Shown: positions 11,001-23,290, numbered from the stretch's first letter. The stretch is DNA of 62,427 bases from Mesotaenium endlicherianum (GCA_009602735.1 WELA01005067.1:31404-93830), one strand, 5' to 3'. Notes: generated by a model from the sequence alone, not told the origin. Translations and numbers: made by a program.

Positions 11001-14000
11001 GGGTTTAGGCTCAAGATCCAAATCTTACAGTTCAGGCTCAGGGTTCAAGGCTTAGGATTTAGCCTCAGGGTTAAGGCATGAAGTGCAGGTTTAAGTTTCT
11101 ACTCTTGGCCCACTATGGTCAGGATTCGAAATTCAGGCCCGTGCGTATGTCTGGTGTTTCAGGTGTTGTGGGGTAGGGCTTAGGAGTTTAGACATGGATC
11201 CAGATTTGGGCTTGAAGCATTATGCGTACTAGGGCTCCAGCTTGAGGTCCAGATCGGGGTTTCGGGTTTTGGGTGGGGGGTGGGTGGAGGGTGATGGCAG
11301 AGGGTTGGGTTCGAGCAAGGATGCCAACTGTGGGTGCCAGGGCTGGAATCGTGTAATAGGCTGCAGCAGGCATATGGCATGACACCGAGGAATTGAAAAC
11401 TTTTGCATTCGGGCCTGCTGCCTGGGAGGCACGGGCAGATTGAACGTCCGATTTGGAGGAAGCAGCGTTCCGTTAGCCCGAGTCGATTCGATTCTTCATT
11501 TTGTCGGGGGGAGCAATGCGCAGACCGGGTCGTTTATTTAATTTTGTCGCCTTCGACGCGGCTGTCATGTCTTTTGAGATCGGAGGCAACCATTAGAGAC
11601 GACCCAAAAGTGCGTAAGGTTACGAGTCACTGACAGCAGGAGAATTGGGAAGGACGCATATTCTCCAAGGGAGTCCGTCACCAGCCGTAAGCAACTCTTG
11701 CCCCTCCAGGAGTGATGCTACAAGATGGAAGATAAGGCATCGGTGGGAGGGAATTTTGAGGGTTCCAGAACGGGTGGGGGCAAAAACAACAGGCGGCGAG
11801 TCCAACGATACACACTAGGCGTACTAGGCTTAATGGCAGAATCTTTAAAAAAATACATATATATATATAAATATATATAATGCTCTTTTTCTATTCAGGG
11901 GTCACCGAGCCCACGAGAGGGCCTCAGTCAAACTGTGACCCAATCAGAGGGAGCCACATGGCACACCGCTTCAGTTTGCGTCAGGGGGGACCCTACCTCG
12001 AGGGTATGGAGCAGGCAGTGGGCTGTGGCGCTTGAGGATGGCGCCAATTGGACGGCAAGGCGGTAGAGGTCTACGGCCTCCTTCACAGCTGTCAATCGGC
12101 AACAGAAGACAGCTGTCTGAGAAAGCAGGAAAGTGTCACCACTCGGGAGACAACCAAAGACGGGGAAGATGGGAAGTCAAGAAGTCAGAGACGTCAGACG
12201 AGTCAGAAAGGTCAAAGAACTCAAAGAAGTCAGAGCAATAGGACTAGCCAGACAAGTCAAAGAGGTCAGGGAAGCCGACGAGTCAGAGCCACAGGACTTG
12301 GCAAACACTTCGAAGACGTAAGAGAAACCAGAGGAGTCAGAGAAAGGAAAAGCACACCGGACTGCAGAGAACCGCAGCCACACCGTGCCCTTGCTGCACT
12401 TGCCCCAAAAAAAAAATGAACACCTTTTGCACTTTGGTCGGCCAGCTTACAGACGTCCCTTATGACACGGGAAATGCAGATCGGCACTTGCCACTTCATC
12501 TTTAATCCTGGTGCGTACCAAAGGCCCCGATGCAACCCCTGCCGCTGGCCTTAAATGGCCGAATCCCGCTTGGCCAAGGATGTCTGGTGAACCGACACAC
12601 GGCTCGCCCAGTTCACAACTTTGTTCAGCCAAGGTCGCCAAGAAGCTGGTGCAGCTACACAAATTTGTAAGAGTGACATGCGGAAAACGCGCGCATGCGC
12701 TGGCACACATGCACACACACACACACACACGCAGCGAGACAGAGAGCGACAGTAGGACACTATCTGGCTTATCCGGCAAAACCTGAGGGCTGGAGCTGGA
12801 GCTTAAGACGACCGCCAGTTACCTCCATAGTCCTTGGCCATGTTCGCCAGGAATCCAAACGTCTTGGCAGCCATGGTGTCGTCAGCTCCGCTGCACAGCT
12901 CCGCCTTCAACAGCTTCATGGCTGCCGCCAAATTCAAGGCAGCGTGCCCGTGTTAGCGCCCTGCCATGTCTGCTGTCGCCGATGGGGATGGATGCAGGTT
13001 GCTGCCAGCTGGGGGGGCAGGGGAGTTCATTTGACAACGCAAAGCAGTAGAGCTCGACGGGCTCCGTGCCAGCTGGCGTGCGTGCAGGCACTCTCTTACT
13101 CGCCGGCAGGCCGTTAGCGTCTCCTGGGCGTGAAAAAAGACGAACCTTGCATCTCACATGGAACGTGTTCCCTCCCAAATAGAGAATGGGGGAGGGCAAA
13201 GTATAAGGCAAAGGGGGTTGATATTTGACAGAAATTGCCTTCTCACTTTGGCTGAAACTGGCAAGTTGGGGAGGGGGTGTTGCAGCCAACTACGATTGAG
13301 ATGTTAACCTTAGTTTCGTGACGCTCATACTGAGTCTTCTCCTCACGCACTCCAATATCCGGTCTCCCGTAGAGTTTTCCAGTCGGCACTCAAGAGCATG
13401 TCAATGTCAGAATAGCGCTCAAGCCGGACACGGAAAATGCGCAGACAGGAGGAGCACTCCACCGGCTGTTCAGGCCTCGACTTAAGGCCAGTGGTTCGGC
13501 GTCAAAGTAGCAGGCCTCAGAATCCAAGGTTTGGGTTTTCAAGTATAAGATCAGAGGTCCAAGTATAAAGTGATCACAAATGAGGGCAAAAGTTTCAGAG
13601 CCTACCAAGTTGCGGCTTTACTGCCCTGCTCACGTTCTTAAACACTTATTTTTGGACAGATTGATACAAACTTTGCTTGGGCACGCACACTTCCAGCTCA
13701 CTTTAGTGCAACAGGTGGTGCGCAATGCCTGTGCTTACCCTTGTCGTCTTGCAGAACGAGCGCCATCTTCTCCCGGGCCCCGGCATGGTCTGAGACAAAG
13801 GCACAGGCCAGCCGTTCAGACCTACAAGTCAGACACCCTCACACACGCTCACATGTCACACGCACATACGCACACGCACGCACGCACGCACGAGCGCGGG
13901 CGCGCGGGCGCAAGCGCGCGCGCGCAGTAACGTGGTCCGAAGAAGGTAAGACAATCGGATATGTCTACAGGCCAGCTCACGAGCGAGGGGAGTATCTGCC

Positions 14001-17000
14001 CCTGCCTCAGCCCTGAATATGCTTCAAAGCAAGGGGGGCCGCAGAGATGGCGGGGCACAGCCAGCGCAAGGGGGCCCGCAGCACGGAAATAGTTCCAAGC
14101 AGCGCCTTTTATTCGAAAGTCTGATGCAACCTGACCAAGTCCAGGGTAGCTAGCGCTGCAAAATCTTATGAGTGGTTGCCGAGTGCGTTATAGCTAGACT
14201 TAGCCGCACTTGGAGATGAGCAGGCGTACTATTCAGCCCACGAGGGAAGAAGGGAGGGAGGGGGGGGGGAGGGGGGGACAGCATGCTCACCGGGCTCCTC
14301 CAGGATGATTCGCAGGAGTACCCGCAGGACCTCCTCCGACTCGCCTGCACCGCCGCACGCAGGCCCCCATTCATTTCACAGCCAAGACACAAGTGCGACT
14401 GGATTACTCCCACGCTCGATCCCGCGTTGCATCTCAGAGCCTCCTCCACTCAGGCAAGGCGCCTCTGTGCTCAGCGAGCCCAATGCAAGTTGCCGTCCAC
14501 CAGCAGCCGCAGCACGAGTCGAGCAATTGAGCCGATGCACCGGGGGGGGGCGCTAGCAGGGCAGCACCCGTGCGAACGGGAACCGCAGGAAGTGGTGAGA
14601 GTGTTTCTTCGGCACCTGCTGCTGTGGAAGCACGGGACAGATTGCAGGCAACGAGCTGTGCGCAGAGAAGACGCAGAGCTACGTCACTTCACTCGCGACG
14701 GCACTCTGGTGAAAGTGGCAAGCCCTCAAGCAAGCGGCATCCGACCTCCGCTCCGTGAAGAACAGCCGGTGCAGAGAGCCAGCCGCTCATCTACCTGCTC
14801 ACCTGCGGCGATCCAGTGCCAGATTGCCCCAGGGCTGCTGTCCAGTGAGAGGTTGCCACGGAGCTACGGTGTTGCAGTGCGAGAAGGAACGTGGCCTGTC
14901 ACGTGCGGCAGTCGGGCTGCATGGGCAAGCCGAGGCGATGCCACGGCAGGCAGAGCGGCAACGTGTACCTTGCTCGAGGCGGAGGACGGCGTACTCAAAC
15001 AGGGCGTCCACATGGTACTCGTTCTCCTGCAGTATGGCCTGCAAGCACGCACGCACACATGCACGCAGGCACACACGCACGCAGGCACACACGCACGCTC
15101 TCCCGGCGCCCAAACCAGAACCTTCAGGCGGAGCGCGCGTGCGCTGCACCACGACCTTCTGATAATTGCAATTGGGCGGTGGTCACAGGCGAACTCCGTC
15201 CGACTCGCCACTCCATGGGAGGGAGATCAAAGAGCAAAAAGATTGGAAGAGAGGGACGGACTTGGGTTCAGGGAAGTATAAGTGGGTGGGCAGCATTTTG
15301 TAAATAAGCGATCAAGGCCATTAAAATGCTAGGTACCTCAAGGGCGCTGAACCCTCCAGTCACCCAGAACCCTAGAGCGCAAAAACGAGACTAGACTGTG
15401 CGTGTACAGGAGCTCCAAGCACTGGTGCCACCGCCTCCGTCACTTGCACTCATTCTGGCGGAGGCCACGAGCCACGCTTGCCAGACAGAAGGGCGGGGAG
15501 CTGCTCCCGCTACCCTCAACCCCGGCTGCGCAGCGGCACAAGTACGCACCCCCTCAGCTGGCACTTGCGAGGCCGCTCTCCGACCAGACATGCATATATG
15601 ACGCGATGGCTACCTGTTGAGATGACTCTGCTAGCCAGTCGCACGGAGGCTTATCACATAATTGAGTACCAGGCTGCCAGTCACCATTCCAGGCACCCAA
15701 TTTTGCATATGTTTGCCAAAACTGGTTCTAAAAGGCGCTTGTTGACCTTGCTTGCTTTGTTTACCAGAAGTGTGTGGGGAAAACCCATGTGGGGAAGAAC
15801 AACCTCAGGTGGAGAAAGAATGAAGAAGGGAAGCGGGGCGACTGCTTACGGTGACAAGCTGGGCCGCCATGGCCTTCTCCCCCATCTGGCACAGCGTCCT
15901 TGCCAGGCCAAGCTGCACATGACACGTGGCACACACACAGCAGCAGCAGCAGCAGTACTTCCCTCCTTGTCAGACAGGGTTGCACAGGAACGTCTCATCC
16001 GGCTCAAGCCGAAAGGACAGCACGGCAGCTACTGCCAGCAAGAGGAGCGCAAAGCCCTGCGGCCAGCCCTAAGCTCCAAAGACTGCGGCTGAAGCTGGCC
16101 TAGCGGCTGAGGAGCTCGCTGTATAAACCCTAAGCCCTAAGAGGTGCGCTCTCACCCTTGAGCTGAATGGACGCTCCGGTCCCCTCACTCTACTTGCTGC
16201 CACTCTCACCGTACCCTCGCGTTGAAGTCTGCGTACATTTGCGTATGCTCGAGAGAGATCTCTCACCCCACGTGTAATCTGCGCTGCGTTAAAGTCCGCC
16301 CACATTAGCGTATGCTCAAGAGAGATCTCTCAGCCACGTGTGCTCCGCATTGCGTTGAAGCCTGCGCACATTAGCCTACGGTCAAGATTTCTCAGCCACG
16401 TGTGCTCCTAGTAGAGGCAAATGGTACGGCAGTCGTGCTTCCTGGCGAAAAGGTTGCAGCCGGTTGCTGTCCGTTACGAGAGAGTGCGAAGCAGCCATCA
16501 GCCACGCTGTACATTATACACAGGCAAGGGCAGAGTATTCCAGTCCGCAATCCAGGTGTCACAATCTCGTGAGTCCCTCCCCCGTCGAAGTAATTGGCCA
16601 CGCAAAAGGGGCCAGCCAGATCAGGAGTTCCTTGCCACGCATTCCACCCCTCCTGGCCTCCCGGCGTGCTGGAGCGAAGCCAGCATCAGCAACCAACGAC
16701 TTAGTGCAGGAGCTGCAAAGAAGAACCGAAAAGACAATACGCGCAAGCACGAGAGCCGACGGCGCGACATTTGGCATCGGAACGCAACACAGAGCACGCA
16801 CGCACCCTAACGTCGTCCATCGTGACAGCGCCCTGCAGATCGCCGGCCGCGGGATTGTTCAGATCGACGGGGCCCATCGCGTCCAGCTCCTCCTGAGTGG
16901 GAATGCTGCCGCCGACGAAGCCCCTCTGCCAGCCCGCCTTGCGCCCCCCCGAGCTGCTCACCCCGCGCCTGTACCTGCCCTTCCCCTTGCCGTGGCCCGC

Positions 17001-18879
17001 ATACCCAACCTGAGGCCCCTGCTGCGTGTTGAGCTCCAGCGCATGCGAGAACTGCTCCACCGCCTTCTTGCTCTTTCCCGCGGCCGCGTACGCCTCTCCC
17101 AGCCTGCAGCCCGTGGGGGGGGGCAAACGGACGGCCCACACCGCACAGTTACGACACGTGGCTCAGTTCACGTGGTTCAGCTCTCGGCCCAACTCTCGGG
17201 AGCGGCTTCTGCATGCGAGCTTGATGGGGCCTGGTGCGGAGCGGGCGGGTGAGTAGGAGCGGAGGATGCAGACAGCTGCCAAGACATGCCAACCGGTCCT
17301 CGCATGACAGCTGGATGCCTAAAACCCAGGGGCACTGCGACGTAGCGGAGGGCCTTACGGAGCGCCAGCTCAGCCCTGGCGTCACACCGCGTGGCCTAGC
17401 TGGAGGAGCTTGCGTCATATCGCTTGCACGAGTGCTCGTGCGAAGTTTCTCAAGCCTGGGTCATCCTTCCAGATTTGAACTCATTTGCAACTCCTGGGCA
17501 TAGCTAGCTACCAGGGTATAGGGTAAGAGAATTCATAAGGATCCATGCGTGAATCGATCAGATTGCGCGCGGGCTGGCTCAGAGGTGCAGGTGCTACCTG
17601 GTCCGGAAGTGCAGGTCCCGGGGGTGCAGGCGCACCGCCTGCTTAAGTACTGCGATCGCTCGCTTGTACTTCTTGATGTCGTATGCCATCGAGGCTGCAA
17701 GCACCGCACGAGCCAAGGGCCCAGCCCCGGCCGTGCGTCAGCCGAATGAAGGAGCTCGAGAATGAGCTGCGAATCGTCTGCTCGTCAGTGGCAAGGCAGG
17801 AGCCAACGAGGCAGGGCGAAGCGTGCTGCCTAGTAGCAGGCAGTCCCACGAAAAAATTCCCCCGCCACATGCGATGCTTGCCAACGAGTAGCTCGGGACC
17901 AGATGAGAGAAATACCTCCCTCCCTCCCTCCCTCCCTCCCTCCCTCCCCCACACACGCACGCAAACACAAATATACCCGCAGGCAATCATTTCAACGTCT
18001 TGCAGGAGGCTGCGTCCCTGACAGAACGGGTGGCAGGCTCCCACAGGCCAGGGACTTGGGGGCAGCACAACTGGACAGGTGGCAGGATCTGAGGCAGACG
18101 CATACCAAGAGCTCGAAGGCAGATGGCGTTGCCCGGCAGGTGCTCCAGCACCTCTTGGAACACAAGGCTCGCATGCTGGCTCCGCGCACCCGGGCGCGCC
18201 ACGTGGCAGCATGCAGGACAGAGGCGACGTGAGGCAAAAGGCAGAGGCATACGAGGGAGGGAGGGAGGGAGGGGAGTCAGGGCGCTGCACAGCAGCAGAC
18301 ATTACAGGGGCCTCTCCCACCTGCAGCTCTGCAGATGTCTGACCCTAGCCTGACCAGTATGCTTGCACGCAGGCGAGAGGGGAGTGGCTGAGTCACGCAG
18401 GTGTCAGGCGTGTGGGCCAGCAACGTAGCACCGCTCATTCTCGACTCGTACACAAAGGCAAGACAAGAGCCGCTCTCAACGTAATCAGAACGCTGCAGCA
18501 GCGCCAGAGGGTACCATGCACACTCCTGCTGGCGATGCTCAGACGGCCCCCCCCATCTCTGAAGAACAGAAGGACGGAGAGGATCAAGCATGCGCAGATC
18601 CATGCAGCACGGAGCGGCAGGTACTCTTGGGAAGAACTCTTGAGAGGCGTGGCCCCCAGTACCCGTATGAATATGCGCGAGCGGGCAGCTGACCTGGTAG
18701 TTACTGACGCGCTGGGCCTCTATGCCCTGAATGAGGCTGTCCTTGAACAACAACCGCAGCTGGACCTGGCTCGCGCACACAAAGGAGCACGCGTTTGGAG
18801 TGAGGTGCGTTTGCTTCGCGCTCGGCCTGCCCTCAGAGAAACCAAATTGATGCACACACACAGACACACACACACACAC

Positions 18880-18920
<41 letters not shown>

Positions 18921-20861
18921 ACATGCGTAACACATATAATCCCTGCGCACACCGATAGAATCTCAACAATGCCGAGGACGCGCCTTCACTGCCTGGTGAA
19001 CAAGCCCAAGAAGGAAATGGGTGCTTTGGGTCGTTGAGAGAAGGTCCTCATTCACAGGCACAAGTTTCAGATTGTACCGCATCTGACAGTGAAGATGCAG
19101 CCTTCGCTGTACCCAGAGGGGGCCCTTTCTCAGAAGGCGCCGCTTGAGCTTCAACACGGCAAGTGTCACCTGCGCCTCTGTCTTCCGACCTTGCTGAGTC
19201 AGCCCTTGCTGAGTCAGGCCTTGCTGCGTCAGGTATCGGGGAGCTGACAGGTTGGCGTTGGGGAGGTGGAGGGTGCTCTGAAGCATGCAAGAGAAAGACA
19301 AGCTCAGATCAAGGACAACGATCACCACAGCGACGATTGACGGACATGATACACCTGAATCTCATACCACATTCTGGTCCCAGAACACCTGTGCCTGGAA
19401 TCGACTGAACCTTGTTCGGAAGTTTCCCAATAGAAAGGGAGTGCTGAAGCAGCAGAAGCTTCTCTCCGATTGCGTTACCCCCATAAGTTCACGGCTTTCT
19501 AATCTGCTGCTAGCTATTACGTTCTCAGTCCTTCACGCTTGGAATCGACCCACTCCAAGCTCTTAGTCCTTCACGATTGGAATCAACCCACTCCAAGCTC
19601 TTAGTCCTTCACGATTGGAGTCGACCTACTCCAAGCTCGTGCTTCTCTGATGGGCAGATAGCTGGAACCTTCCGGCTGCCTGCTTGCAATGCTTCGAGAA
19701 AGAAGCAGCTCCAGAGCTGGGTAAGAATAGCTATAGTTGCTGTGAGCTGCTCAGAATAGTCAACAGGCAAGCCAGCATTGTCCATACCTTGGTGAGCTTG
19801 TGCCTCTTTCACCTCACCAGGCTCTAGAGTGGTCTCACTGATGACAACAAACACGTCTGACCTGCGCGCGCGCATCAGAGGGAAGAAGGCTCAGATGCTC
19901 CAGACCCTTCAGACAAAGAAAGCGAGATATACACGTGAAGTCATATACTCCTCTGCCGATAAACACGCATCAATAAGACATCCAATAAGAAGTGCTAGTC
20001 CGCCTACTTGTTTATGTACACGCGGACTTGGGCAAAGATGAATACGGACGCGTGTAACATACGCAACAAGCCTCACTAATAGCTATCCCGTGAGAAGGTA
20101 ATTGCCAACCTGTCTTTGACGACCCTCCTCAGAACTGCAGATAAATCCAGCTCATTCTTTCTGCGCATGAGTTTGGTTCATGAAACATGTGTTTCTCAGC
20201 GCATCAATTTGAATACATCAGGAGGATGCTTGCAATCATGATCATGTAATCATCTCCTCTCTTAAGCACCTAGTCACTCGAGAAGTACGCACAAAAGCTA
20301 GAGAGAGCTACGTGCAAGAGTTCTATCCATGGTTTAGTGGAAGAAAGCTACTGACTTGCATGCTGTAATAACGCTTACCTTTCGTTGAGTAACATAACGG
20401 TCGAAGACGAAAGTTTACTTGAATTTCCAAACTGCATCGTATACACATGCTTCATCAAACACAAGAAGTGTGTTTCCATCCAACAGTTGTCTAGCGGCGA
20501 TGATACATGCATTGCAGAATGAGCTCAAAAGGAAAAATGAAGTAACGATGTACTTCTACAGATACACGCCCATACTTTGGCCGATTGGTTTCTTGCCGCT
20601 CGGACTTGCACTTACCTTCTTAGCGTAAGCAGCAAGAAATTCCTGCCACATAACAGAAGGAGAGTCAATTATAGAATTATCATAAGTGATGCTTCGAAAA
20701 GGGCATTCAATGCAGGCACCGGAGATGAAGATACAGCCTGACGCCGAGGAATTTATACGTACTTCTCTCAAATTGTACACAGTGCAATAATCTTTGTCGT
20801 CTTCGAACTTAGCAAGAAAAGTGAATTCTGGTTCATCTTCATAATGAACATACAACCTCAT
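6558..20861 (-). CDS. TPR protein with C-terminal SGNH/GDSL-hydrolase-like domain
   Basis: Exons, 5' to 3' on the minus strand: 20861-20763, 20642-20616, 20555-20419, 19861-19818, 19716-19669, 19277-19078, 18765-18694, 18175-18106, 17694-17598, 17103-16806, 15912-15850, 15038-14969, 14344-14291, 13789-13739, 12921-12823, 12507-12451, 12088-11997, 10915-10827, 10022-9437, 8757-8554, 8226-8110, 7324-7084, 6658-6558. All borders are GT-AG, phases match throughout, and the total is 2916 nt (971 codons plus stop). Exons 3 and 5 are least certain. Visible parts are an N-terminal module starting MRLYVHYEDEPE, a charged linker (about 119-185), TPR-like helices (about 186-555; clearest is LGEAYAAAGKSKKAVEQF), an Ala/Pro linker (about 600-680), one more TPR-like helix pair, and an SGNH-like domain (about 752-971). 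That domain has GDSH (nucleophile block), FGEIDCREG and DGAHMNP (Asp-x-x-His block). Hydrolase activity is inferred from these blocks; the substrate is unknown. An upstream in-frame ATG at 20897 is an alternative start. Confidence 0.8.
6925..7016. repeat. (GA)n microsatellite with an N
   Basis: About 45 GA units lie in the last intron of the TPR/SGNH gene. The N at 7004 suggests that the true length is unknown. Confidence 0.95.
7985..8020. repeat. (GA)n microsatellite
   Basis: About 18 GA units lie in the intron between exons 8226-8110 and 7324-7084 of the TPR/SGNH gene. Confidence 0.9.
9698..9790. repeat. Coding minisatellite GGAGCC for an Ala/Pro linker
   Basis: The hexamer GGAGCC and its variants repeat inside the 586-nt exon 9437-10022. 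On the minus strand they encode alternating Ala and Pro residues (APAPAPALVPAPA type). The frame stays open because the unit length is a multiple of three, so unit number can change linker length without breaking the protein. Confidence 0.85.
10441..10523. repeat. CTGGGAGCTTT/CTGGGAACTTT tandem repeat
   Basis: About seven units of 10-12 bp (TTCTGGGAACC, TACTGGGAGC and similar) lie in an intron of the TPR/SGNH gene. Confidence 0.75.
10930..11400. repeat. Degenerate telomere-like tract in an intron
   Basis: Irregular units such as GGGTTAGGGTTTAGG, TTAGGATTTAG and GGCTTAGG fill most of the intron between exons 12088-11997 and 10915-10827. The resemblance to TTTAGGG is visible but imperfect. Confidence 0.55.
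13846..13926. repeat. CACA/CACG/GCGC microsatellite
   Basis: This purine-pyrimidine alternating stretch lies in the intron between exons 14344-14291 and 13789-13739. Such DNA can adopt left-handed (Z) form. That is general knowledge and is not shown here. Confidence 0.8.
16219..16408. repeat. Three tandem copies of a 66-67 bp unit
   Basis: Units start at about 16219, 16286 and 16352. Each has a GCGTTGAAG-like start, a CACATT(A/T)GCGTA core, the palindrome GAGAGATCTCTC (reduced in copy 3) and CCACGTGT, which contains the E-box CACGTG. The array lies in the intron between exons 17103-16806 and 15912-15850 of the TPR/SGNH gene. Confidence 0.85.
17912..17950. repeat. (CCCT)n microsatellite
   Basis: About nine CCCT units on the plus strand, in an intron of the TPR/SGNH gene. 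Confidence 0.85.
18853..18920. repeat. (CA)n(TA)n(TG)n self-complementary microsatellite
   Basis: A CA run (18853-18880), a TA run and a TG run (to about 18919) follow one another. The outer runs are reverse complements, so the transcript could fold into a hairpin about 30 bp long. It lies in an intron of the TPR/SGNH gene. Confidence 0.9.
19527..19640. repeat. Three tandem copies of a 38-bp unit
   Basis: Copies start at 19527, 19565 and 19603, each beginning AGTCCTTCACG and ending CACTCCAAGCTC or a close variant. The spacing is exactly 38 bp. The array lies in an intron near the 5' end of the TPR/SGNH gene. Confidence 0.9.
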
Positions 20862-21199
20862 CTTCTTGGCGGACTGTGAATGACTGCTGGTGCACAACGA
20901 GACACGGCTTCTGAAGTGCTGCGAAATGAAATGCTATGAGAGCTTTCGTTACGAGACCGTGATTACAGATGCACATTCTTCCGAGGACCCTCTCTACTCC
21001 AAATAACTCTTTTCTCCTCGAGGCCATTTGGGTCGATACCCCCGCTACAATGGGCTTGATCCGACAAAGAGTACCTAAGTTAACATCAAGACAAACAAAA
21101 GTCGCCCGTCGAGACTTGGATCTTACATGCACAACGACCAGCAAGCATGTGCAGAAAAGGTATACCAAAACTTTGGAAGTTTCGAGCGATGTTTTGAGT

Positions 21200-21862
21200 G
21201 CGTGAATAATCACCATAGTCTTGGCCATTTGCTCCATAAACGCTTTTGTATTAGGAACCCGAGTCTCCCTCGCCTTCTCGAGCAAGATGTTTCTTGGATG
21301 ATGTACTCCTCTCCCATAAACAATAGTGAATGGTGATTGCTTAGATTGGTCACTGCATGGTGTTGTCTCCTCTCCCACAAACCATAGTGAAGGGTGATTG
21401 CTTGGTAGGTCCTTGCAGGTTGTTGTAGTTAATGGTGACTGTTTGGTAGGTTGTTGTAGGCAAACTCCTACCCTCGAAGTTTCTTGTCCCACTCTGAAGG
21501 ATCTTCCAAGGTAAACCTTAACCTCGTGCAGAGTTCTATTGAGTCTCTCACTCTGCTCGTCTATCTGAGGATGATAGAGATGATAGGAGGTGCACATACT
21601 CAAGCTTTGTCAACGTAAACAAAGTAAACAATAACTGCCAAAAGTTGCTAATAAACAATGGATTCCAATTTGTAACAATCACCTTCCACGAGCCATGTAG
21701 TCTGAAAATGTGATCAAAGAATAGCCGATCCATATCCGCTGTCGTGAAAGTCTCCTTCATGAGAATGAAATTAGTCATCTTACTAAGTCTATCGAACATT
21801 GCCCATACCGCGTTGTGCATTTGATCACTAATCGATATTGATGTGATGAAGTTCATGGTCAT
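21200..21862 (-). pseudogene. E5 integrase remnant
   Basis: This remnant reads the integrase core (DRLSKMTNF; LFFDHIFRLHGS; then HPQIDEQSERLNRTL across a frameshift) and, further on, a YGRG segment typical of the integrase C-terminal half. The second catalytic Asp region is damaged: the usual SDRD motif reads TNWN. A segment around 21330-21470 seems duplicated within it. Confidence 0.7.
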
Positions 21863-22307
21863 TTGCCTAAGAATACTGGGAATGGGCAGGGGTTGCTAAA
21901 TACCTCCCTTCTTTTGATATAGTGTCTTGTTTCTCCGGCACGCATCGCAACTCCTAATCCACTCCTCAATGTTCTTGTCCATATTTCTCTAATAGTCCTC
22001 TCGTTTTAACACGCTTGCCGTCTTCTCGCTCCCAAAGTGTCCAGCACATAAGCAATCATGATGCTCCTCAAGTAATAACTCTTGTAGGTCCTTACCACCA
22101 CTCTCTTCGAATCACTATGATACCATATGCCGTCCTCCTCCTGTATACTTGTTGGACTCGGCTGCTCCGTTGTCCACAAACTTTGGGTCCCTTCTTGTGA
22201 CCTTTCCTAAACTTCTCCTCGTAGTTCACACCAAGACACGTTCAAGATCATACCTTCTGCATAAAGCGTTTGCAAGGTTGATGTTCCCAAGTAAGTAAAT
22301 CTTGTGG

Positions 22308-23290
22308 TCAAATTGTTGCTGAAACTCCATCTGCATAAAGCGTTTGCAAGGTTATGTTCCCAAGTAAGTACTCAAGTTGTACTCGAATTGTTGCAAAAAT
22401 TCCATCCATCTTGTCTGTCTTGGTGTCAACGTCGGCTACGTCATAAACTTCTTGAAGCTCTTGTGTTTGATCTTGAATCTTGATGAACACTTTCGGACCG
22501 TCCACATAAAATTGCCAACTGCTCACAGCTTGTATAATAGCCAACATCTCCCACTCGTGTGCCGCAAATTTTTCCTCTGCACGACCCAAGTTCCCGCTCT
22601 TGTATACCACAGGTTGCACCCTTTACCTTGGTCTTGGAGAAGAATGGTTCTGACAACAAAGTTTGATGCGTCTGTGACGATGGTACAAGAAAATTATAGA
22701 TTGGCAATGGACAACACAGATGCTTGTGTCAACAATTCTTTAATCTTCTCAAAGGCTTGCTGCTCCTTGACACCCCAAAGCCACTTTTCCTGCTTCTTCA
22801 ATATGTTCGTGAGCAGTGCACGCACCTTGGCAAATCCTACAATGAAGTGTCAATAGCAATTCGTCATGGGTAGAAAGCTCCTCAATTCATGGATGTCAAT
22901 AAGTACTGGCCAATCTTTGACTGCTTGCACCTTCATCTGCTCTATCTTGACTACTTCAGCTCCCACTATGTGCCCAAGAAATTTGACCTCCTTGAGATAA
23001 AAGTTGCACTTGCTCATCTTCCTATGTAGCTTTTGATCTCTCAAGACCTTCAACACTTTTCTCAGATGCTCCACATGCTCTGCAAGGGTCTTCGTGTCGA
23101 TCAAAATATTGTGTGAAAATACCACCACAAATTGGTCCAAGTGAGGTCTGTGGGTACATATTTCAGATGGTGATCTTGTTGAGCGCCCGATAGCCGACAC
23201 ACATCCTCATAGTCCCATCTTTCTTCTTTACAAATAAGGCTGGTGTTGCAAATGTAGACTCGCTAGGTTGAAAAATTCCTTTTTCCAAAC
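22308..23290 (-). pseudogene. E5 reverse transcriptase / RNase H remnant
   Basis: The piece at 23200-22850 reads the thumb/connection side of a Ty3/gypsy reverse transcriptase (EHVEHLRKVLKVL; KFLGHIVGAE). The catalytic YVDD/FIDD position reads FSHNIL and is therefore lost. The piece at 22619-22500 reads an RNase H/connection segment (EKFAAHEWEMLAII). Stops and frameshifts separate the pieces. Confidence 0.7.

Noticed and set aside
14283..15281. 332-codon plus-strand frame
   Set aside because: It runs antisense across several supported minus-strand exons and introns. Its composition is low-complexity and no domain is visible.
16219..16408. CRISPR array
   Set aside because: There are only three units with no unique spacers, in a eukaryotic intron. 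It is a plain tandem repeat.
20839..21110. Coding continuation of E5 next to the TPR gene start
   Set aside because: The frame is open but shows no integrase or chromodomain motif. It may be the TPR gene's 5' flank, so I did not assign it to E5.
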